From: Salipiger sp. CCB-MM3
Lineage (GTDB): Bacteria > Pseudomonadota > Alphaproteobacteria > Rhodobacterales > Rhodobacteraceae
Assembly (NCBI RefSeq): GCF_001687105.1
Contig: NZ_CP014597.1
Span: 251,807-315,806, forward strand
Reading direction: 5' to 3'
Length of the DNA: 64,000 nt
Shown one piece after another: positions 9,566 to 18,033 of the stretch (its first letter is position 1; each line of letters opens with the position of its first letter). Made by a program: the position numbers and the translations under genes. The notes under the pieces were generated by a model. It ran no database searches. It was not told where the DNA came from and was given only the letters and a program-made list of their open reading frames with translations.

Positions 9566-10942
9566 ATGAAACACACGGCTATCGGGCAGATGCCGAGCTT
9601 TTTCCGTCGTTTGAGCGCGATGCTGAGAAGCATCGACAGCGTTGGCCGGCGGGACGACACCGTAAATCGACGCGTGGAGCGCAAGTTCTCTCTTAAGGAA
9701 GTCGCAGAACTCCTCGACGTCGATCCCGCCACGATCACGAGAGCAAGCGCTGCAGACGCTGATTTCCCGCAGGTCGATAAGATCGGGCGCGAAAAGCGCT
9801 TCGACATCGAGGACGTTATGAAAGTCCGCGCGATGCTCTCCAGCGCCCCGAGAGCACGGAAAAACCACCTTTTCTGGCGCGACCCCGAGGACACTTCTCC
9901 CATCCCGGTTGTATGCTTTTCCAGCCTCAAGGGTGGCAGCGGAAAATCAATCTCGGCATCGCACTTCGCACAGTACCTTAGCCTCTACTACGGCATGCGC
10001 GTCGGGATCATGGATACCGACCCTCAGGCGACCACGACGCTCTACTATGCGAACCAACAGCTCGAAGTGTTCGACCGGAAGGACGGCACCGTTGCCAGCT
10101 TTATGGGCGTTCGCGACTATGGCTCCAATGACGTTGTCGATGAGCCGGCCGATAAGCTCAATGCCATGTGGCAGCCAACTCCTTGGCCCGGCATTCGCAT
10201 CATCCCTGGTGGGCCTGAAATCCAGCGCGGAGACCTGGTCCTCTACAACTTGAGCCTTAAAGCCGACAACCGTCGCCGCCTCGACTTCATCTTAAAGGAC
10301 GCGATCGAACGTTGGAGTGCAGGGTACCCATCCAAAACCCAGCCGAGCGATCTGCGCCGTGCAGATGGAAGCTTTGACAACGAGCGGTACCAAGAAGCGC
10401 TCAACGAGACGGTTGATATCATCATTATCGACCAGCAGCCCTCGCTGACGACGACACAGATGAACGGCATTATCGCAGCGACCAACCTTGCTGTGGTCAT
10501 CGGCTCCCGCGGCTTCGATCTGAACTCTCTCAGCGTTTACGTAGAGAGCGTTCGGAGCATCATCGACACCCACATGGAGCTCGACCCCAACCTCGAACTC
10601 GGCCAAGGGACGCATAGTGTCCTGGTAACAAACGTCGATGAGACCAATAGCACTGACCGTGAACAGTTCGCAGAACTGATCGAGCGTGCTCCGACCGACT
10701 TCCTGCCTCTCTACGCGATCAGAAGCGTCGCGGTGCCTAACGCAGCCAAAGAGTACAAGAGCAACTATGAGTGGACCCCTACTCCCGGCGGCCGTGTTGC
10801 TCAGCAACGTTTCATCAAATACGTGAACGCGGTCAATGATGCGCTGTTTAAGCGCGTGTATCCGAACCAACCCGGCAGGGGTTTCCAAGAGATCGTCGAA
10901 GCTGAGCTTTGGGCTGACGACGACGAGGAGCAGGCAGCATGA
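9566..10942 (+). CDS. parA: ParA-family partition ATPase with N-terminal helix-turn-helix
   Basis: The start at 9566 (MKHTAIGQ, preceded by AAGGACAACGAG) is preferred over 9500, giving 458 residues. Residues 40-90 form a MerR-like helix-turn-helix (FSLKEVAELLDVDPATITRA), typical of type Ia ParA proteins that repress their own operon. The deviant Walker A is SLKGGSGKS (about 120-128). The Walker A' region reads GIMDTDPQATTT and the Walker B region DIIIIDQQPS. ParA drives plasmid copies apart by ATP-dependent, dynamic DNA binding. The stop overlaps the parB start (ATGA), so the two genes are translationally coupled. Confidence 0.92.
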   Translation: MKHTAIGQMPSFFRRLSAMLRSIDSVGRRDDTVNRRVERKFSLKEVAELLDVDPATITRASAADADFPQVDKIGREKRFDIEDVMKVRAMLSSAPRARKNHLFWRDPEDTSPIPVVCFSSLKGGSGKSISASHFAQYLSLYYGMRVGIMDTDPQATTTLYYANQQLEVFDRKDGTVASFMGVRDYGSNDVVDEPADKLNAMWQPTPWPGIRIIPGGPEIQRGDLVLYNLSLKADNRRRLDFILKDAIERWSAGYPSKTQPSDLRRADGSFDNERYQEALNETVDIIIIDQQPSLTTTQMNGIIAATNLAVVIGSRGFDLNSLSVYVESVRSIIDTHMELDPNLELGQGTHSVLVTNVDETNSTDREQFAELIERAPTDFLPLYAIRSVAVPNAAKEYKSNYEWTPTPGGRVAQQRFIKYVNAVNDALFKRVYPNQPGRGFQEIVEAELWADDDEEQAA

Positions 10943-12009
10943 GCAAACTTTCCCGCAAGAAACCGACGGCAGCACCTGTTACCGCGGTAACAGCCGACGC
11001 CGAAACGGCGCCTCTGCAGCATCAAGAGGCTGAGGCATCGAACCTGCATGAGCAGCCGTCGGGACAGCACGATGCAATGCGGATGAACGCTATCCGCCGA
11101 AAGACACTCGACCAAATTTTCTCGCGTCAGCAAACGGTTGAGGTCCCCGTATCCCTCATCGAAGACGAAGTCGGAACCGACCGCTCGCACGACTGGCAAA
11201 ACGACCCGGAGATTGAGGCTCTGGCCTACAATATCCAGAAGGAAGGCCAGATGACGCCAGTTGAACTTCGTGTCAGCGATCCGAACTGGGTTCCACGTGC
11301 CGGCAGATATGAAGTCCGCGATATCCAAGACGATGAGGACGTCAAGTTCTTGGTTCAGGCAGGCCGTCGTCGGATCGAAGCCTGCCGTCGGCTTGGGATC
11401 AAGGTCGTTGCGTTCTTGAATGCCGGCGAGCTCTACGATGACCTCCGCAAGCGTTTCTTCGAGAACTCGATGCGTCAGGACCTGACGCCAATCGACTTCT
11501 TGCGTTCAGTTGGCGGTCTTGCCAAGGAAATGCAGCAGAGGACCGAAGGTGTTTCCGGCGAAACCATCGCGAAGGAACTCGGAGTGAACCGCCAGTACGT
11601 TGTGAACGGTCTTAAGGTCCTTTCGTTGGAAACCGAGATCAATACGCTTCCGAACCAGGGCCGCGACCTCACACACACTGCCCTTCGCAAGCTTCTACCG
11701 CAGCTCACAAGCGGAGAGCCTGTAGAGGCTGTTACCGCAGTAACAGCAGAAGACTCACCGACTGCAATCGCGCACGATGACATTGAGATCGGACAAGAGC
11801 AGGATACTCGCGAAGTCAAAGACCACCGTTCGCGTTCTGTATCGGCTCCTCCGATCCGCCAGACGCGGCGGTTTGCTGGCTACCAATGCCACATGGACAG
11901 TCTCAAAACTGGCGCCGACCTGAAGATCCGCGGCGGAAAGATTTCCGACGAAACCCTGCAAAAGATCGGCGCGGCGATTGAAGACATCCTGCGAGACGCT
12001 CTCGACTAA
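10939..12009 (+). CDS. parB: ParB-family partition protein
   Basis: 356 residues. Near residues 70-150 lies a ParB/Srx fold (VPVSLIEDE, the NIQKEGQMTPVELR box, VQAGRRRIEACRRLG and FFENSMRQDLTPIDF). It is followed by a helix-turn-helix (GETIAKELGVNRQYVVNGLKVL) for binding the centromere. Two parS-like palindromes sit inside this coding sequence. One is at 10978-10991 near the 5' end, where it is read as codons around PVTAVTAD; the other is at 11731-11744. A strong terminator follows the stop. Confidence 0.92.
   Translation: MSKLSRKKPTAAPVTAVTADAETAPLQHQEAEASNLHEQPSGQHDAMRMNAIRRKTLDQIFSRQQTVEVPVSLIEDEVGTDRSHDWQNDPEIEALAYNIQKEGQMTPVELRVSDPNWVPRAGRYEVRDIQDDEDVKFLVQAGRRRIEACRRLGIKVVAFLNAGELYDDLRKRFFENSMRQDLTPIDFLRSVGGLAKEMQQRTEGVSGETIAKELGVNRQYVVNGLKVLSLETEINTLPNQGRDLTHTALRKLLPQLTSGEPVEAVTAVTAEDSPTAIAHDDIEIGQEQDTREVKDHRSRSVSAPPIRQTRRFAGYQCHMDSLKTGADLKIRGGKISDETLQKIGAAIEDILRDALD
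10976..10993. repeat. parS-like palindrome 2, inside parB
   Basis: CTGTTACCGCGGTAACAG, a perfect 18-bp palindrome about 37 bases into parB. A ParB site here could allow feedback on operon expression. Confidence 0.8.
11731..11744. repeat. parS-like palindrome 3, inside parB
   Basis: GTTACCGCAGTAAC with one mismatch in the palindrome, in the linker-coding part of parB (read as AVTAVTAE). The same VTAV peptide appears at palindrome 2 and on the opposite strand at palindrome 8, so DNA sequence rather than protein seems to be conserved. Confidence 0.75.
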
Positions 12010-12034
12010 ACTCGCATCACCATACCTAAATGCC

Positions 12035-12066
12035 AAAGAGCCTCGGTTGCACCGGGGCTCTTTTTT
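12035..12066 (+). terminator. Rho-independent terminator of parAB
   Basis: AGAGCCTCGG pairs with CCGGGGCTCT around TTGCA, followed by six T. It lies about 27 bases after the parB stop and just before palindrome 4. Confidence 0.85.
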
Positions 12067-12071
12067 CGTCT

Positions 12072-12968
12072 GTTACCGTGGTAACGACCGTGCTCATTGC
12101 ACATCGAAGCCACAGTCCCTACGAAGGTTACCTTCCCACAGGACAGCTGAAATCTGCCTTACCCCTCTTTTCATTCGCTGGCTAAAAAGGGGGGTAATAA
12201 GGCATGAAGGTCACCCAGCCGCACGGGATGTTGTCCAACCGGAAAGACCCGTGACACGACTCAAGACATTACCCTCCGCACAATCATGACCGTCGTGCGT
12301 CACTTCCCGATCCGCAAACAATTCTTGTGCGAGCTCTCCTGTTACCACGGTAACAGCTCTACCAAAGCTTCCTCAGAGGGACCCTGCTCAACAAAACCTA
12401 CCGGACCGTGGTCCAGACCCTGCGCTGTTACCACAGTAACAAATCACTGGCTGCCTGATAGAGTTCCTTGCTCTATCATCGCCTCAACCGGGGACAAGTT
12501 CCTATAGATGCGCATCCTGACCGGCTGAACATTCCCTCGAAATCATACCTAGAGGATTTCCGTCCCGGTCGACCGGACGCCCGCTTCTGTTACCACGGTA
12601 ACAGCTTCCGCTCACACAGACGGCTCTACTTGCTCGGTATATAGCTCTCCCTTGAAGTGAGAGAGCAGGCTCTCGACGCCGACTAGCACTTGCTCGACAG
12701 TTTCTTCAGGCTCGTGAACGTCGTCACGTCTCTCGTCGGCTGCCTGCGACACTCCGCTATTCTCTCGCTCAAGCCTTAATGCGCTCTCGAAAATGGCGCT
12801 CTTCAGAGTTCCCATCACAGGCTGACAACGGGCGTGCAAGCTCGGAGCGCCTTCCGCTACCGGCTCGTAAGACAAGGCCAGCCCACAATAAATACAGCGA
12901 TCGTCCGGGCAGGGGACATCCAACAGCCCCCAAAAATCCTCAGTCGAGCTCTCTGTTACCACCGTAAC
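12072..12968. repeat. Cluster of five further parS-like palindromes (4-8)
   Basis: Copies lie at 12072-12085 (GTTACCGTGGTAAC), 12341-12354 and 12589-12602 (both GTTACCACGGTAAC), 12427-12440 (GTTACCACAGTAAC) and 12955-12968 (GTTACCACCGTAAC). The first four are in the 600-bp gene-free stretch after parB. The last is within the gene on the minus strand. The 12.0-12.6 kb stretch otherwise holds only an imperfect inverted repeat near 12152-12200 (GCCTTACCCC ... GGGGTAATAAGGC). The outline GTT...AAC recalls RepABC and other alphaproteobacterial parS sites. Confidence 0.78.
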
Positions 12969-13256
12969 AGCAGACACCGCGAGAGCCTTTGCATGCGCCA
13001 GAGCCTGCGAAACCCGATCGAAGTCGTCTTCTCGCGCGCTCATAACCAACGGCCATGCGAAATCCCCGTGGGTCCGATCGACTTCGAAGTCCTCAAATAG
13101 CTCCGCCTCCCAAAGGTGCCGAACTGATCGCCAGAGTGCGGTCCGGACATCGTCACCACAGCGGATACGCGCCGAGGCATCTGCCATAACGGCGTCCAGA
13201 GTGTCTTCGGCCATAGCCTCCCGCACCTCGTCTGGCAAATGACCTCCGCTCGTCAC
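12612..13256 (-). CDS. Unknown protein with a Cys-rich putative zinc site
   Basis: 214 residues, soluble. CPDDRCIYCGLALSYEP with a later HARC gives four or five candidate metal ligands around residues 117-145. The rest is acidic and helical. No family is recognised. The gene lies between parB and the replication genes, on the opposite strand to parB, and carries a parS-like palindrome in its coding region, which suggests it belongs to the replication/partition module. No Shine-Dalgarno sequence is obvious. Confidence 0.55.
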   Translation of the reverse strand: MTSGGHLPDEVREAMAEDTLDAVMADASARIRCGDDVRTALWRSVRHLWEAELFEDFEVDRTHGDFAWPLVMSAREDDFDRVSQALAHAKALAVSAVTVVTESSTEDFWGLLDVPCPDDRCIYCGLALSYEPVAEGAPSLHARCQPVMGTLKSAIFESALRLERENSGVSQAADERRDDVHEPEETVEQVLVGVESLLSHFKGELYTEQVEPSV

Positions 13257-13342
13257 GTGGCAAATCTATTCTTATAATTCTCCGAAACCTAAAGATCAAC
13301 ACTTACATCTAAAAGAATAAATTAACAGTAGATAAGGATAAC

Positions 13343-13987
13343 CTGAAACCGCTCGACTCTGCAGACAGCCGTGTTGCCGAGGACAACGCCGACCTTATCG
13401 CCGTCGATTGCGCACGCCTCTCGTCTAAGCGTCCCGTCGTTATCAGAAAGACCCAGGGCTGGGTCGAGCTCATTCAAGATGAGCAGGTCAGAGTTCAGTT
13501 CCGTCTGCGCGCGGATCAGCCTCGCCATGACGGAGACGTCTTCCGCGGGTTACTGCAGGTGATCCGCAACGAGCGCACAACCCTACAAGACACGCGCAAC
13601 CTCTTGTCGAGCGTCGCCCGACTACAGATCGTGAGCCTCGAAGACCACGGCTCGAGCTTCTTTGTTCACGTATCCGAAGGCCACAACGGCTTGCCGCGCG
13701 CGCTTTGCCATCTCGATGGCATCCACTTGTGTATTCACGGGTCTGATCCTCGTTATCTGTACTCCTCAGGTTGGCCAAATCATCGCAAGGCACAACGAAG
13801 CTGCCAGTTGCCGCGCTATGAAAACCTAAGACGCTGGAAGCGCAGTCCTGCAGCCCGGCAAGCTCGGGTGAGGGCGCCATCACAGTTCTCGCTGACATAT
13901 CGACGGCCGAATACCGTCCCACCCGAGACCACGAGCGTATCATCTTTGATTGCCCCCATTTTCAGAGAAGACAGCCACGACCGGTAG
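13343..13987 (+). CDS. Unknown protein; open frame without a standard start codon
   Basis: The frame is open from 13313 to 13987 and reads like real protein (VVIRKTQGWVELIQDEQ, VFRGLLQVIRNERTTLQ, IVSLEDHGSSFFVHVSEGH, SDPRYLYSSGWP). No ATG, GTG or TTG occurs before GTG 13559. AAGGA at 13334-13338 sits four bases before a CTG at 13343, a possible rare start. The last 170 bases overlap, on the opposite strand, the 3' end of the DnaA-N-like gene and look less protein-like, so the true end may be near 13830. It may be a decayed or 5'-mutated gene. Confidence 0.35.
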   Translation: MKPLDSADSRVAEDNADLIAVDCARLSSKRPVVIRKTQGWVELIQDEQVRVQFRLRADQPRHDGDVFRGLLQVIRNERTTLQDTRNLLSSVARLQIVSLEDHGSSFFVHVSEGHNGLPRALCHLDGIHLCIHGSDPRYLYSSGWPNHRKAQRSCQLPRYENLRRWKRSPAARQARVRAPSQFSLTYRRPNTVPPETTSVSSLIAPIFREDSHDR

Positions 13988-14847
13988 AAATCGACCCCGC
14001 GATCTCTTGCCACAAGAAGGCAGGCCGCCCGGAACCGAGACGCTTCAGAAGCCTGAGGGGGAAGGGCGCTGCCAGCCAGGAGAGCCCCGGCGACCACCTT
14101 CGTTTGTCCAGAGATCATTGCATCGGACGCCATGAGCGCCTCAACATCGGTATCGATCTTGCTTCCGACCTCTTTCGTTGGCCTCGACGAGCTACGGGCA
14201 CCAGATTTCGGGACCGAGGTCTGAGTTAGTCCCCGCTTCCGATCTGCATCGAGCCATTCCAAGATCGCGAGGTCGAAATCCGAGTACTGATAGCCGCGAT
14301 CTTTGACCTTCGCACGGAACTTGCCGAGATACCGCTTCCCGGCTTCGGAGCCGAGAGCGTCCGTCAGCGTGGTTACGGTTGCGGGCTTCGGCTCCCATTC
14401 ATCAACTGAAATTTCAGAGAGAGATTTGTTAGTTGGATTCTTGTTTGTGTTAGGCTGCTTTACAGGGGGTGTCAGAGGACTGACACTCAAAATTCTATCT
14501 GCATTCTCAGTCTCTTGCTCAGCAGCAACGCAGCAGTCGTTCTCACGATAGATGAGCTTGTAGAGACAGCTTGTAGTCGCGTAGCCGGTGCGGGTTTTCT
14601 TGATGCGGTTGACTTTCACGAGAAGCCCAAGGTTCACGAGCTCTTTGATTGCCGCATTCACCCAAGGTCGAGAGCGACCAAGAATCTCGGCAAGTTCTCC
14701 CTGCGAGGGAAAACAAGTGTCAGCTGTTGCGTCGGCGTGCGAAGAGAGCGTGTTCAAGAGCGAAAGGTGCATACCCTTCCCCTTGAGACGCTTGCCCCAC
14801 CACGCCGGATGCCGAACAAACGGCTCCGGGGTTTCGATAGACATCAC
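13816..14847 (-). CDS. Plasmid replication protein: winged helix plus DnaA N-terminal-like domain
   Basis: 343 residues. Residues 28-105 form a winged helix (HTH_36 style: CFPSQGELAEILGRSRPWVNAAIKELVNLGLL) typical of plasmid and phage replication factors. A flexible linker follows (KQPNTNKNPTNK). Residues 285-335 (DFYRSWLSSLKMGAI, DDTLVVSG, VFGRRYVSENCDGAL) match the pattern of the DnaA N-terminal domain, which in DnaA contacts DnaB helicase. Rhodobacterales have a known DnaA-like plasmid replicon type consisting of parAB, palindromes and a replicase weakly similar to DnaA. This gene, next to parAB, is a good candidate for that replicase. It could instead be an accessory helicase loader for the RepA downstream. 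Confidence 0.65.
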   Translation of the reverse strand: MMSIETPEPFVRHPAWWGKRLKGKGMHLSLLNTLSSHADATADTCFPSQGELAEILGRSRPWVNAAIKELVNLGLLVKVNRIKKTRTGYATTSCLYKLIYRENDCCVAAEQETENADRILSVSPLTPPVKQPNTNKNPTNKSLSEISVDEWEPKPATVTTLTDALGSEAGKRYLGKFRAKVKDRGYQYSDFDLAILEWLDADRKRGLTQTSVPKSGARSSSRPTKEVGSKIDTDVEALMASDAMISGQTKVVAGALLAGSALPPQASEASRFRAACLLVARDRGVDFYRSWLSSLKMGAIKDDTLVVSGGTVFGRRYVSENCDGALTRACRAAGLRFQRLRFS

Positions 14848-14998
14848 TGCTCCGTGGCCGGAATTTACTCATTCCGGTCCTTTTCTATTGTAAGCGGTTC
14901 CGAGGATGCCTATGATCAGAGTGCTAGTATGATCTAAGGCCCTCAGGGGTTTTATATCGAGGGGTGATCAGAGTTGGCGCTCTGGTCACCTCTTTCAT

Positions 14999-16138
14999 TT
15001 AGTGCCTCTTGCTTGCTGCCTCCTTCAGTCGCTCCGCGCTCGGAGTAATCGTTCTGATTTCATAGTCATTGAGCGACGGGTCCCAGTCCGGGATGTCGTC
15101 GAGGTGACGATCAAGACGTGCCTGTTGTTTGGCGCCTCGAACGAACACGTACCACTGGTCTTCCGCTTTTACGCGGCGATTGAACTCGACGGATCTACCA
15201 GGTGCCGCAGTACTGTAAGCGTATACGGCATGGCCAGGAACCATCGTGGCGCCATTGGCGCCCACAACCTGCCGGCGGAAGTTCTTCCTGAATGCCTTAG
15301 GGTCCTGGTCGAAACCAGTGTGCATCATGAGTTTCTCGAGGCTGATCTTGAAAACCTCCTGAGCGCTTTCTACCCTCGCGACTTCATAAATCCTCTGCAC
15401 AAAGGCGCTCTTGAGCTGGAAGTACTCAGGCGCATAGTTGAGAAGCTCAGCGTCTTCGTCGATTGCGGCAACGATCCAGTCACACGGCTCGATCGAGAAA
15501 GACGTCATGCAGCGGCGCTCTTTCCCGCCCACATTCCGAGTCTCATAGTGCATGCTCGCCCTCTGGAACCAGCTGAACCACTCATCTACACCGCGGCCGT
15601 TCATCTCGATGTTGGTGTAGATCCGCATGCTCTGAAGGCGCTGAATGCTCAAACGGACCTGATCGTAAGCGTAGCCAGTCGAAGTCGTGTTGGTAGCGCG
15701 GAGGTACTCGGAGATCGTCACGTCTACGTTCCGCGGCGTGGTGCCGGTCGAACGCCTGATATGAGCCATTTTTGAGATGACGAACATGAAGAAGTGCTTG
15801 TCGAACTGAGTTGCCAAACCGTACTTTGGGTTCGGTTCACACCGCAGTTCCACCGTCACATCGTTCCAAGGCGCTTTAGTAACCAGAGACATCTCTGTGG
15901 TCGCAATCGCGAAGAACTTGAAGACCATGAGCAACGGCTTGTTGCCGATGCCCGTCACACGGCTTTGGTCGCCGAGGTCAAGAGGCAGCTGCGCTACATC
16001 CATGCCCTCGAGCTCTTCCGTACCCTCAATGTCTACCGTTTCCAGCATTCTAGACGCCATTTCTCGGCCTGATTTTATGTTCCCTGCTCGTTGGTCACCA
16101 TTGTTCACATCCGCCTCTTTCGACGCAAACGGATTCAT
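14999..16138 (-). CDS. repA: Replication initiator protein A (RPA family)
   Basis: With the start at MNPFASKEAD (16138) the protein has 379 residues. The longer frame to 16300 would be built entirely from iteron DNA and is rejected. Family features are the N-terminal LMVFKFFAIATTEMSL region, TPRNVDVTISEYLRATN, RLSIQRLQSMRIYTNIE (winged-helix-like) and LLNYAPEYFQLKSAFVQRIYEVARV. RPA-family initiators bind iterons and open the origin of low-copy alphaproteobacterial plasmids (the RepA class). About 17 iterons lie immediately upstream, some right up to the start codon, which suggests autorepression by the initiator. Confidence 0.85.
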   Translation of the reverse strand: MNPFASKEADVNNGDQRAGNIKSGREMASRMLETVDIEGTEELEGMDVAQLPLDLGDQSRVTGIGNKPLLMVFKFFAIATTEMSLVTKAPWNDVTVELRCEPNPKYGLATQFDKHFFMFVISKMAHIRRSTGTTPRNVDVTISEYLRATNTTSTGYAYDQVRLSIQRLQSMRIYTNIEMNGRGVDEWFSWFQRASMHYETRNVGGKERRCMTSFSIEPCDWIVAAIDEDAELLNYAPEYFQLKSAFVQRIYEVARVESAQEVFKISLEKLMMHTGFDQDPKAFRKNFRRQVVGANGATMVPGHAVYAYSTAAPGRSVEFNRRVKAEDQWYVFVRGAKQQARLDRHLDDIPDWDPSLNDYEIRTITPSAERLKEAASKRH

Positions 16139-17117
16139 ACGTAGTTGCCGGTCCGTCAGACAGAAATCTGACGTAGTTGATGGTCCATCTTCAAGGTCAC
16201 TTTGGGTGCCCCGCGTAGTTTCTGGTCCAACGCGGCACAAGAACGATCCAGGTGGGACTCCTGGCCCCGAATCTTCTCTTGCACGTAGTTGGTGGGCCAT
16301 AGGGTCCTCAAGTTCTTGATTTACAGACGTAATTATTCACCCAAGGGTGGCGTCTGCGGTTTATAGTTGGATACCTCGGGAGCCGTTCTAGATTCCCGCA
16401 AGCTGCCCGTCGCCTACCGGTTCGCCCCTTGGACCCTCAACTACGCTCCGCGGAGATCAGCAGTAAGTGTGACCTGAAAACCTCGCGTAGTTCTCGGTTC
16501 GTTGGTAGGCTAACATCCAGTTTAAAGCAGTAATAACAGATATTTAAGTATATCTCGAACCACTTACTACGCGAGATATCTCGACTAAGGAGCCGATCCT
16601 GAAGGGACCATCTGCGACGTGTGGAGGCCCTTGATTGGACCGAGAACTACGCGTGTCAGAGTCAAATGGACCGTCAACTACGTGCTAGACGCGGTGATCG
16701 GGCGAAATATTGGGGGAATGCGACAGTTGCGGTCCTGTGAAAGCTCAAACCACGCCAATGACTTCGGACAGAATGGACCATGTATGACGCGTTTTCAGTG
16801 TCGCTTGGACCGGCAACTACGCGTCGATGTTGGGGTTGGACCCTGAACTACGTGGATAACTCTGTGCACGAAAATGCGACGGACCAAGTGTGACGCGATC
16901 AATTATCTCAAACTAGGTTTCGCGCAATGAGTTCTGAAGCAATGGACCATCTATTACGTGCTTTTCGGCCTCCTGAGAGACGATCGGACTGAGAATGGAC
17001 CATGTGTTACGTGGATCGCGGGGACTTTGGACCATCAACTACGTGGAAAACTCGCAGCTGCTTGCGAATGGACCATCAGCGACGTGCATCGCTAGTCAAC
17101 GGACCACCAACTACGTG
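16139..17117. repeat. Iteron array and probable replication origin (oriV)
   Basis: About 17 copies of a 17-bp element with consensus GGACCATCAACTACGTG. Copies on the minus strand start at 16139, 16171, 16213, 16283 and 16483. Copies on the plus strand start at 16430, 16637, 16668, 16775, 16807, 16838, 16881, 16944, 16997, 17029, 17070 and 17101. The GGACC and ACG(T/C)G ends are most conserved. The orientation flips across an AT-rich stretch at about 16505-16590 (TAATAACAGATATTTAAG), a plausible unwinding element. The spacing is irregular. The array fills the whole gap between repA and the next gene. Confidence 0.85.
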
Positions 17118-17157
17118 AGTTCAATCGTCGTTAAGAGAGGCGAGCTAGTCTCGAGAG

Positions 17158-17970
17158 ATGACCCCAGATTCCCTGCAAGACGAAACCAACACCCTTCTAG
17201 AAGACCTCCAGGCCATGCTTGCGACCGTCCCTGGTGCGCCTGAGCGAGACCAATTGCTGGCCCTTCTGCCTGACGCCAGGCAGTTCGATGTCTCTGACGG
17301 CTTGGCCACGGCAGTTTCAGACACGGTTTCGGAGTTTCCGCACACGATCGAGCACAACCTCGACTTCCTGATGCTACCTGACACAGTCTGCTGGTTCGAG
17401 TGGTCTGAACGCGCGAGACGGACCGATGTCGACGTGCTCATGCATGATGTCGAACATCCAGAGAGGATCGGCGTGATGGTGACTTATGGCGGTGAGGACA
17501 GCGATGCTGTGATCGGAACCGTTGCCTGGCGGTTCTCTGACGGGCGCGTTGATCATGCGCCGGCCTTCTTTTCCTGGGACGAGGCGCAGCTTGAGGACCT
17601 CTCACAGAGGGCTCGCTTCTCCTACAGTAAGGTTCCGGCGGAGTCCTGGGCCCGGATGATGTCTCTTATCTATACGCACGTTCCCAAAGGATACGTTGAT
17701 CAAATGGAAGTGCTCGAGGACCTCAGGAAGAACGGTCCCGACATTGACACCATGACGGGCGCCGCCCGGCGCGAGGCTTCTGCAGAAGCTCTATTCATGC
17801 TGGGCGTTCTACTCATGCTTCAAACCGGACGAGTGCAAGCCGAAGGGCAGGGGGATCGAGAAACTCTGAAAATGATGGAGCCTAAGCCATGGAGGTTTTT
17901 ACCTTCCAAGAAAGGCTTTTTCAGAAAAAAGCGCCGCGGTGGTGTCCATCTGAACTGGTTCCACGCCTGA
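17158..17970 (+). CDS. Unknown soluble protein next to the origin
   Basis: 270 residues starting MTPDSLQDETNTLLEDL, about 40 bases after the last iteron. Mixed acidic protein with a basic tail (PSKKGFFRKKRRGGVH) that could contact DNA. Segments such as DHAPAFFSWDEAQLEDLSQRA suggest a folded domain, but no family is recognised. Its position beside oriV suggests a plasmid housekeeping role; this is inference. A weak inverted repeat (AAGGCCG ... CGGCCTCCTT, 17982-18019) separates it from the convergent gene. Confidence 0.6.
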   Translation: MTPDSLQDETNTLLEDLQAMLATVPGAPERDQLLALLPDARQFDVSDGLATAVSDTVSEFPHTIEHNLDFLMLPDTVCWFEWSERARRTDVDVLMHDVEHPERIGVMVTYGGEDSDAVIGTVAWRFSDGRVDHAPAFFSWDEAQLEDLSQRARFSYSKVPAESWARMMSLIYTHVPKGYVDQMEVLEDLRKNGPDIDTMTGAARREASAEALFMLGVLLMLQTGRVQAEGQGDRETLKMMEPKPWRFLPSKKGFFRKKRRGGVHLNWFHA

Positions 17971-18033
17971 GCTCACACAAGAAGGCCGAGAACCAAACAT
18001 TGGACCCGGCCTCCTTAAGAGTCTTAGCATTCT

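Noticed and set aside
12152..12200. Terminator or riboswitch in the post-parB gap
   Set aside because: Only an imperfect inverted repeat (GCCTTACCCC / GGGGTAATAAGGC) without T-run or nearby gene start; left as a note.
15002..15775. 257-residue open frame antisense to repA
   Set aside because: RepA on the other strand matches its family along the whole length and the antisense product has no features.
16139..16300. N-terminal extension of RepA to 16300
   Set aside because: It would be translated from iterons (repeated GPSTTS-like residues) and the family begins near MNPFAS.
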